In this document: positions 55,802 through 64,000 of the stretch, in pieces
How positions within the stretch are numbered: the stretch's first letter is position 1
Layout: each line of letters opens with the position of its first letter
NCBI GenBank assembly: GCA_039583875.1
Contig: CM077153.1
Location: 67,278,482-67,342,481 of the forward strand
Reading direction: 5' to 3'
Source of the DNA: Platanthera guangdongensis
Lineage: Eukaryota; Streptophyta; Magnoliopsida; Asparagales; Orchidaceae
Length of the DNA stretch: 64,000 bases
Made by a program: the position numbers and the translations under genes
The notes under the pieces: model-generated
The model's database searches: none
What the model saw: the letters and a program-made list of their open reading frames with translations, nothing else
Told to the model about the DNA's origin: nothing

Positions 55802-58633
55802 CTATTTCTGTTCAGCCTCCTTAATCACTATTCCTTTTCCAGCTTGAACTCTGGCTTGAACAGGAGCTTCAACAACTTTAGCATCAGCAGGCTTCTTGCC
55901 TTTCAGATCTTTCTTCTTAAGTTCTTCTGCTTTAATCTTTTGCCTTTCAAAATAATGATAAGGCTTGGGAAAGTACTTGCTAGGCTCCAGAGCAGTAGGA
56001 GGTAGCTTTCCCATCTTGGCCTTCCTTCTATATTGAACTATGGCCTCCTGCCTTGATTCATATTTCCTCTATTCAGCATCAGAAAACCATTTGTTTCTGT
56101 CATGCACATTATCTTTGGCAGCTTTCCAGGCAGTCAAAATGATATTTATTGAGGTAGGGCTCCACTGCTCAAAGTCTGGTTTTTGTTCAGCTTGTTCCCT
56201 AAACCTCTTCTTAGACAATCTTGTCTCTTCTTCTTTCTGCAGTGCTTCTTGCATAGCTTCAGATATAGGCTGATCAACTTTCTCAATAATGACATTGTCC
56301 TTACCCCCAGGTGGGCTATACATGGACTGTATGTCAGCATGAATCATGTCAAAATCTGGAGGAGGGTAGATAACTTGAGCCACTTCTGGTTGCTCCCCTC
56401 CTAGATATGCAGGATGAATTCCAGATTCAGCAACATTGTCATCATCACAAAGAGGAGGATAACCCAGTGTAGCTCTAATGGAATTAGATATCCACTTGGC
56501 ATGATCAGAGCTAGCTTTGACTAAGACCCTCTCCCTCTTTATGACTTCTCTTTCTACATGATCTCTGACATCATCTTTTTGAAATCTGACTTGATTATCC
56601 AAATAATTAACTCCATCTTTAAAGAAAGGTTTTAACCTTTGGAGTTTGTCAGTTATCAACTTTTGAGAATCTTAGATGGCAGTCTTAAGAGCAGTGATTT
56701 CTTCTATGAATACTTTATCAAAATCTGCCTTTGCTATAGCTGGAGTCTGCCCTGCAGCTAGATGCTTCAGTTCTGTGACGATTGCATTGTGAGATGCAGT
56801 AAGGTTGTCATTCATTCTTATCTGATTTTCAAGAACATAACCTTGCTTCACAGCTATGTCATCCACTTGTGCTTTTATCTTCTCCTGGTGTGTAGCCAAG
56901 TACACCACTGCATTTCCACCCTTGTGGAAACATTCAGTCATCTCCTTTTTATTTTGGTTCATTTCAAACCTGATAGATTTTATGTCCTGGGCTAGATCAA
57001 ATTGGAGAGACTTTTGCCCTTCATCCACATATTTCTCTATGGCCTGCCTTTGCTCATCAAGTTTAATTTGCATTGCAACCATTAAAGCACTATAATCAAC
57101 AGTTGGAGCTGGCTGTGATATAGGCTGTTGTGCAATAGATTGTAAGGCCTTCTTATAATTCTGACTCCTTCTCTTGAATACATAAATTTTCTGTTTCTTT
57201 GCCCTTGCAGCCTCCTCATCTTCAGATGCTGAGGAGCTGGCTATATCTACCCTTTCCTTAGGGCTTGGGGGCCTCTCAGTCTGCACATCTGGTGCCTTCT
57301 CAGTTTCTTTTCTTGCAGGCTCTTCAAGAATTAAAACTTGCTCCCCCTCAATTGGAGCATTCTCCTCCTCAGCAGCATCAGTTTCCTTATCAAAATCTGC
57401 TTGATCCAGATTTAGGAATAAATCTTCCATGGTGTATTCTTGTGGAGACTGAGCAGGAGAAATTCTGGGCTCTTCAACCACTGGATCAGTAACTACAACT
57501 TCAACAGATGTGTCTTCCATGACAGCATCTAGGACTTGGCTATCCAGCTGAGGTTGCTGATGAACATCAGACAAATCAGTATCCTCTATAAGAAAATCTA
57601 AAGCATTTAGTTCAGTGATTACCTCTAGTATGGTGTTGGTTGCTTGTTCACTTTTTAGTGTAGTTGGTTCTTCTACAACTAGATGCTCCCCCTGGATTTG
57701 ATCCTTGTGGATGGGGCTAGCTTGAGGTAGCTCCCCCTGGATCTCAGCAACATCTTGAGGAGCAGGAGACTTTACAGCAGTTCCTTCCTCATTCTCATCT
57801 GGTGTAAAAACCACTTGCTCTTCACTTTCAGAGCTGCTAGTGGACTCTTGAGCCACTGGGGCAATTTTCCTCTTCTTATTTGGAGGTGATACCTTCTCAG
57901 GAACTATATTCTCAGGGGTTGGCATCTCTTTAGACAACACCCTGTCCCATCTGGAGAAAATTCTCAGATCCATTTTTCTCATGTGGTTGATTTTTCTTCC
58001 AGCAGCTTGTTGCATAACCTCTGGAATACTCCCAGCAAGATATAGTCTGATAATCCTGCCCAAGTTGGGCTTCTTCAAGCTTTCTTTAATTTTCTCAAAT
58101 ATCACAACAGACCAATCTGTTTACAAAGTGAAGATAATCCTGGTCATAATACTAAACATGTAGGCAGACACTCTGTCATGCCCTCCTGGCTTACTTAATA
58201 TTACCTTTCCAACAATTTCTGAAAGGAATTTCCCTTGGCTGTTCATGCCCTTTCTAAGAAACACTGATCCAATCTTCATCTTAGAATCCAGACCATACCA
58301 TGCCAATGCATCTCTGGTCCTGGAAGCTGTTACTTCATCCTCTTCCTTAGTTCTGGGTAGCTGTAGAATCTTCCTCAAGCTCTTAGGTGATACCTTCACC
58401 TTCTCACCATGGACTCTGGATTTGATCTTGAATCCAGTTTCATCTACCCTAGCTCCATTGAGGAATTCCAAGACTTCCTTCTTCCAGATCTTTGTAGGCT
58501 CTGAAACAAGATATTCTAACCCTGAGTCGGCAACTAGGGTTACTACTGTCTTGATTTCTTGGTCGGCATCATCAAATGCATCGCGCACCAGTTCGTATCC
58601 TTCGTTGACGTTCTCCTCAAGCTTTGGTGCCAT
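55802..58633 (-). pseudogene. Element H accessory ORF (about 943 codons, three in-frame stops)
   Basis: A single minus-strand frame runs from Met at 58633 to a stop at 55802-55804. It is broken only by in-frame stops at 58121, 56672 and 56069, with no frameshift. The N-terminal 170 residues (MAPKLEENVNEGYELV, GLEYLVSEPTKIWKKEV, VHGEKVKVSPKSLRKILQLP) resemble a domain common in plant transposon-associated proteins. The middle is acidic and Glu/Pro-rich with a basic KKRK stretch (about 57865) that could be a nuclear signal. A region at 57110-56700 looks coiled-coil (IKSIRFEMNQNKKEM, KIKAQVDDIAVKQG). The C-terminus is basic and Lys-rich. I see no signal peptide, membrane helix or enzyme motif, so an envelope role is not supported. 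Its function is unknown. Confidence 0.75.
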
Positions 58634-58731
58634 TAGGGTTGAAGAATTTGAACTGAGAGAAGAGAGGTGTTGACACAGAAGTTTTGGTCTCGAAACTTTT
58701 GAAAGCGTGTCAACAGACTAAGGCAAAACCC

Positions 58732-58739
58732 TATTTATA
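58732..58739 (-). promoter_or_regulatory. TATA box upstream of the accessory ORF of element H
   Basis: The minus strand reads AAGGTATAAATAGGGTTTTG, a strong plant TATA box. It lies 98 nt before the accessory ORF start and 45 nt downstream of the nearest GTGTCGACAC. Transcription would begin near 58705, giving a 5' leader of about 70 nt. Confidence 0.65.
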
Positions 58740-58784
58740 CCTTTCTACTTTTGAAGATGAAAAGGCGGGCAGCCAACTTAAATT

Positions 58785-59113
58785 GTGTCGACACTGGCAA
58801 TAAGTGTCGACACTGACTTATAATGTCTTGACACCTATGTGTCGACACAAGTTTAGTCAACAGATAATATGTGTCGACACGTGTTTATGTGTCGACACCA
58901 CTTAACTCGACATTTAGTCGAGACTTTACTTAGATAATTCTGAGTAAACACTATGTGTCGACACCACCTTGGTTGTGTCGACACCAACTTGTCATGTGTC
59001 GACACTAATATTCTGAAGTGTCGACACTTACTTTCTAGATGTGTCGACACCTTTTCCCTGAAGTGTCGACACCAACTTCCTGTGTCGACACAGATATCTC
59101 TGTGTGTCGACAC
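58785..59113. repeat. Second GTGTCGACAC array (13 perfect copies) between pol and accessory ORF
   Basis: Exact copies start at 58785, 58804, 58839, 58871, 58889, 58955, 58975, 58996, 59018, 59041, 59063, 59082 and 59104. Most are 18-23 nt apart. The array fills most of the gap between the pol stop (59147) and the accessory ORF (58633). The flanking bases differ from those of the LTR array, so it is not simply a recent copy of it. Confidence 0.95.
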
Positions 59114-59146
59114 CTTTTTACTTAGCCAATTTCCAATACTATAAAC

Positions 59147-62100
59147 TTACTCTAAGTTTATCATTCCTAGTTCAATCTTAAACCTATTGAACTTAGCTTC
59201 TTCTATGGTCTTAGTATACATATCAGCTAGTTGATTATCTGTTCTAACATATTCAAGTAAAATATCTTCTCTTTCTACATGCTCCCTAAGAAAATGATAT
59301 TTAATTTCAATATGTTTTGTTCTACTATGGGATACAGGATTATTGGCTATTGAAATAGCACTAGTAGAATCACAGAAGAGTGGAGTTCTACTTACCTGAA
59401 ATCCATAGTCCTCAAGCTGATGTTGTATCCACAGAAGTTGAGCACAGCAACTTCCTGCAGCCACATACTCTGATTCTGCAGTGGAGATAGCCACACTTGT
59501 TTGCTTTTTGCTACTCCATGAAATCAGTCTCCCACCTAGGAATTGACAGGTTCCAGTAGTGCTTTTTCTGTCTTCTTTGCATCCTGCAAAGTCTGCATCT
59601 GAATAACCTGTTAGATCAAAATCCTCATTCCTAGGGTACTAGAGGCCTAGATAAGGAGTGCCCTTTAGATATCTCAATATTCTTTTGACTGCTGTCAAAT
59701 GAGACTCTTTAGGGCAGGCTTGATACCTTGCACAGACACATGTAGCATACATGATATCTGGTCTACTTGCAGTCAAGTATAATAGGGAGCCAACTATCCC
59801 TCTATACAAGGTTTCATCTACAGGTTTCCCTACATCATCCTTGCTAAGAGACATACTTGACCCCATAGGAGTCTTCATGGTGCTGGATGAATCCATACCA
59901 TACTTCCTTATGAGTTCTAGGGTGAACTTGGACTGACAAATGGATAATCCATTCTCAGTTTGTCTTACTTGGAGACCCAAGAAGAACTTTAGCTCTCCCA
60001 TACTACTCATCTCAAATTGACCTTGCATTAGTTTTGCAAACTTTTTGTAAAGACTACTTTCAGTAGACCCAAATATAATGTCATCTACATATATTTGGAC
60101 TAGTATTACTTTGCCTCTAGATTCCCTAAGGAATAGAGTCTTATCTATTTTCCCCCTTGAGAACTTATTCTCAATGAGGAAACTAGATAGGGTTTCATAC
60201 CAAGCCCTAGGTGCTTGCTTTAACCCATATAAAGCTTTCCTAAGTCTATAGACATGATTAGGTAGAGTTGAATCAACAAAACCTGAGGGCTGTTCCACAT
60301 AGACTTCTTCTTTAAGATTACCATTTAGAAATGCTGACTTGACATCCATTTGGTAAACTTTGAATCCTTGAAAAGTTGCATAGGCCAGGAACATCCTTAT
60401 GGCTTCCAGTCTGGCTACTGGAGCAAAGGTTTGATCAAAATCAATACCTTCTTCCTGTCTATATCCTTTAGCAACCAATCTTGCTTTATTCTTAATGATG
60501 ACTCCTTGTTCATCCATCTTATTCCTGTAGATCCACTTGGTTCCTATTATATTGTGGTCTTTAGGTTTAGGAACAAGTTCCCAGACCTTGCACCTCTTGA
60601 ACTGATTCAGCTCTTCTTACATTGCTTCAGTCCATTGTAGATCTAGAATGGCTTCTTCAAACTTCTTAGGTTCAACTTGAGATAGAAAACTGGAGTAGAT
60701 TGCTGCATTCAGATTCCTGCTCCTTGTTTGTACCCCTTGTCTTGGATCTCCAATAATCTGCTCTACTGGATGATCTCTAAGATGCCTATTGGCTGGAGGC
60801 ATCCTGACTTCTGGTTGAACCTCTTCAGTTTCATCATCTTGATGTACTCCTTGTACTTCTTCAGCAATTGGTACATGTAGTTCTCCCCCTGGACAACAGC
60901 CACTATCTACTACCTGCTGTCTTGCAGTAGGTTCTTCCTCTATAGTGAGCTTGTCCATCTTCTTTGTTAAACTTGTGGGGCTGCATACACTACTAGACAA
61001 CTCATTGTTAATAAGCCTAGTTTCATCAAATACTACATGTACAGACTCTTCTACAACTTGAGTAGACAAGTTGTAGACTCTATAAGTCTTACTATTGTTG
61101 CTGTACCCAACAAAAATTCCCTCTTGGGACTTGGCAGCAAACTTAGTCAAGTAAGACTTTCCATTGTTAAGTATGAAGCATTTGCAACCAAAGATCCTGA
61201 AGTAGGATAGGTTTGGTTTCCTGCCTTTCACAACCTCATATGGGGTCTTGTTGAGGCCTTTAGTAATGGTAGCCCTATTAATAACATGGCATGCAGTATT
61301 AACTGCTTCAGCCCAGAAATATTCTGGTAGTGATGTATCACTTAATAGGGTCCTACCAGTCTCAATCAAGGTTCTATTCTTCCTCTCAGCAATGTCATTT
61401 TGCTGAGGTGTTCTAGGTGAAGAAAACTCTTGAAATATCCAAAAGTCTTCACATAGTTTTTTCATGCTATCAGACTGAAACTCAGTACCATGGTCACTTC
61501 TTATTTTGACCACTGTACTATTTAGTTCATTCTGAATTTGCTTGACAAAGCTATAGAAGACATTAGGTGTTTCAGATTTCTGTCTTAATAAGAACACCCA
61601 GGAAAACCTTGAGTAGTCATCTACAACTACAAAGGTATAGACCTTCCTACCTAAGCTGTGAACTGGCATTGGACCAAAGAGATCCATATGAAAGAGGTAT
61701 AAACACCTCACAGCATCTTTGTTTTTTATGCTTCTAAAGGTGGATCTAGTCTGCTTGCCCTTTTGACAAGCTGAGCAAATACCATCTTTAACACACTTAA
61801 CTTGAGGACCATTCCTCAGTAACTCTTTGCTAAAGAGTTTCCCAATTGTCTTGTAGTTTAGATGGGCTAGCCTCTTGTGCCATTTGACACAATGAGAGAC
61901 TTTCTCATCTGCTACAAGACACACTTGAGAACCAATGGTCCCACACATAATGTCTAGGCAGTAGACATTTCTCTTTCTATATCCTGTCAAAATGATCTCT
62001 TGATCAGTTGACCTCTTGATATGACAACCATTCTTAACAAATGAGATGTCATACCCTACATCACTTAATTGACTTATACTTATAAGGTTGTGTTTCAACC

Positions 62101-62320
62101 CTTTAACATAAGCCACTTGAGTAATGGTAACTAAGTTACTAGAAATGTTACCAAACCCTTTGATGATTCCTTTTTCAGAACCACCAAAGGTGACTTTTGG
62201 ACCATCTTTGATTGGAATGTAGTCCTTTAGTAAACTCCTTGTTCCAGTCATATGTCTGGAACATCCACTGTCCAAGTACCATATTGGGGCATGGCCACTT
62301 GGACTCACATGCAAAACAGA
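59147..62320 (-). pseudogene. Element H pol: protease, integrase, reverse transcriptase, RNase H (in-frame stops)
   Basis: One minus-strand frame, continuous with gag, is broken by stops at 60617 and 59639 and ends at 59147. The protease has WYLDSGCSRHMTG near 62270. The integrase has HKRLAHLNYKTI (about 61880), CSACQKGKQTR, MDLFGPMPVHSLG with VVVDDYSRFSW (61690-61600), IRSDHGTEFQSD (about 61490) and QQNDIAERKNRTL (about 61395), where the usual Gly after Asn is Asp. RT has [17 protein letters not shown] and the catalytic YVDDIIFGS (about 60085). RNase H includes STAESEYVAAGSCC and FCDSTSAISIANN (59490-59340). The order and the downstream ORF indicate SIRE-like copia. Confidence 0.92.
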
Positions 62321-64000
62321 TTAATGAACCTTAGAACCCAAAGAATTCTTGGGTCCTTGGTATTTGTTAGTTTGCATCCTGACAAGGCTACCTGCTGGTT
62401 TTCCAACAGACAGATTGCTACTCACTTTGGCACTAGCATTGTGCCAACAGTCCATTGCAAAGTGGCCTACCTTGCCACAACACCAACACTCAAACTTATT
62501 GTATCTTTGCTTAGGTACAGTCTTAGCTGTTTTATCCACAACTGGCTTGTTGAGTGTTGGGGCTTTGCCCTTGGACTTGGACTGGACAGTCCTTGCAGAT
62601 TTAATAAAACCCAGTCCAGCCTTGCCTTTATGATGAACAAATTCATCAATTAAAGGTAGAACTGACTTAGGTTTAGAAAACCTAGCAACTAGATCTCTCT
62701 CCTTCTGAAGATTAATCTCCTGACTCTTGATTTGATCATTCTTATATGTGATAGTTCCCATCTGAATCACAGTTATGTGCTTTAGTCTGGCTATCTCATT
62801 CAGCTTCTGATCAAATAACTTCTAAGCATCTGTTGCTGCAGCTTTGAGATTTGCAATTTCCTTTGCCTGACTTTTGGCTAGGGACTTACTCTTCTTGTAA
62901 GCTAGCAACAGTACTTTATATTCATCTATCAGCTGATGAATATCTTCTTCAGACTCAGATACACTCTCATCACTTGATGAAGATGAATCTGATTCTGTAC
63001 TGGCACAAGAAACTGAACTGGAAGAACAATGTTGTACCTTACTAGGTCCTGGCTGCTCCAGGATTTTGTCACTTTCTGTCAATGTCATTAGCCCTTGGCA
63101 TTGACTGTCTTCTTGTTCATATATAGACTCCATAATCTGCATGAATTCTTCTTCTTCTTCTTCAGCAAACAGCCCTATATATGCCTCAGCATCTGACTCA
63201 GTTTCTGATGAAGAGATATCTGACAGGGTCTTCTCCTTTTTGGTAACAAATGACTTTTCTTTCTTGCCTTTGAAATGAGTCTTCTTCTTGTCACTAGACT
63301 CCTTTCTCTTTTCTGGACAATCTGCAACAACATGGCCTTGTCTATTGCAGTAATAGCACACTATTTTTGAAAGTGTAGCATTGCTAGACTTAGTCTTTTT
63401 CCTGTCCTTCTTTGAAGCCTTTTTATTCTGATAAAAGTCTTCTTTTCCCTGTGAAGTAGAAGGTCTTGTCCTCCACTGTTTCTTCTTCAAGAACTTCTGA
63501 AAATGTCTAGTGAAGGCAGCAAAGTCCTCATCACTTTCACTGCTTTCAGACTTTGTACTTGCTGACTCTTCTGACTCAGTTTCAGCTGCTTTTAGAGGTG
63601 GAGAAGGTGACTTACATCTGTACTTTCTGGGGGCTTCTGATTTAAAGGTCATTGTTCTTTCCTTGTGTTCATTTCTTGTGGATTTCTCCTCTTCTTTCCT
63701 CACTATCAACTGCATTTCATAAGACAACAGTTTGCCAAACAGTGTAGGTGGAGGAATTTCTGCCAGCTTAGCCATTTCTCTAATGGCACAGATCTTGGTG
63801 TCCCAATCTTTTGTTAGGGACCTTAGAAACTTGTCATTGAGTTCATAATTACTGAACTCTCTGCCATAGGACATGAGTTCATTCACTATCCTGTAGAACT
63901 TCTTATAGCACTCAATTATGCTATCACCCTTTCCTTGTCTAAAACTTTCACTCTTGATTTAGCAAGGATTTTCTGTCTTTCCTAACTTCTTCAGAACCTT
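62321..64000 (-). pseudogene. Element H gag (in-frame stops, N-terminus beyond window)
   Basis: The minus-strand Gag frame enters from the right and is broken by stops at 63959, 62822 and 62321 without any frameshift. It carries the copia Gag block NYELNDKFLRSLTKDWDTKI (about 63850), SYEMQLIVRKEEEK and a Ser/Glu-rich stretch. The first zinc knuckle CYYCNRQGHVVADC is at about 63362-63320. Long acidic and coiled-coil segments follow (YKVLLLAYKKSKSLAKSQ), then a second knuckle CWCCGKVGHFAMDC at about 62495-62450. Two knuckles separated by a long coiled-coil region are typical of SIRE-type Gag. Confidence 0.9.

Larger units (their letters stand above)
53346..64000 (-). mobile_element. Element H: SIRE-like Ty1-copia retrotransposon with accessory ORF (5' end beyond window)
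   Basis: This minus-strand element is inserted in element G's RT. From left to right: 3' LTR (53346-55511), purine tract, accessory ORF (55802-58633), palindrome array with its own TATA box, pol, and gag running off the right edge. The accessory ORF after pol matches the position of the envelope-like ORF of SIRE/Maximus elements. All frames are preserved but carry in-frame stops, so it is a fairly young yet inactive copy. The sequence GATAT precedes the LTR as a possible target duplication; the other copy would be outside the window. Confidence 0.92.

Noticed and set aside
55802..58633. Envelope gene of element H
   Set aside because: The position fits, but there is no signal peptide or membrane helix and the composition is acidic and coiled-coil. 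I call it an accessory ORF of unknown function.
54369..59113. CRISPR-like array
   Set aside because: The spacing looks regular in places, but the repeat is only 10 bp, the spacers are short and similar to each other, and the sequence is a plant retrotransposon.

Overview
This is a gene-poor, transposon-packed stretch of a flowering-plant nuclear genome, most likely a eudicot. I see no host gene, tRNA or rRNA. It holds LTR retrotransposons of several plant lineages (Tekay-like chromovirus, a second chromovirus-like Ty3 family, Athila-like Ty3, small Ty1-copia, SIRE-like Ty1-copia), a solo LTR and a Helitron fragment. Many are nested, and most decayed coding frames lie on the minus strand. Letters A-H name the elements.

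Left part (1-21641). An old Tekay-like Ty3 element, B (minus strand), is split by two younger insertions. Element A (2934-14718, minus) is a complete relative of B. It sits in B's protease region and has 3.15-kb LTRs, a 5-bp target duplication (CCAAC), a primer-binding site and intact gag and pol frames. Element C (15610-20308, plus) is a young Ty1-copia element in B's gag, with 382-bp LTRs that differ at two positions and a 5-bp duplication (ATTTG). C has intact protease, integrase, RT and RNase H but no recognisable gag. B's leader ends against an LTR tip of the A/B family in the opposite orientation (21536-21641).

Middle (21642-43258). In order: a probable decayed copia LTR; a gag remnant of Ty3 element D with its PBS and part of its 5' LTR; a long decayed Ty3 element, E (24251 to about 32763, minus), with both LTRs; an LTR-like but unassigned stretch; an AT-rich stretch with no gene; a 2.48-kb solo LTR of the D family (36667-39149); and the gag, PBS and probable 5' LTR of a SIRE-like copia element, F (minus).

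Right part (43259-64000). A plus-strand Helitron fragment (AT-hook-like repeats, then the Helitron N-terminal domain) is cut at 47011 by Athila-like element G (minus). G's reverse transcriptase is cut at 53346 by SIRE-like copia element H (minus), which runs off the right edge. H has gag-pol and a downstream accessory frame of about 943 codons. Both are interrupted only by in-frame stops.

Most interesting point: H carries 34 perfect copies of GTGTCGACAC in its LTR upstream of a TATAAATA box. It carries 13 more copies between pol and the accessory ORF, just upstream of a second TATAAATA box 94 nt before that ORF's start. This looks like a duplicated promoter module giving the accessory gene its own transcript. 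Several unrelated LTR families in the window carry their own arrays of short palindrome-like words at the same place, the start of U3. A second point is a U-rich GT-AG segment at the gag/pol boundary of A that would join the two frames if spliced.
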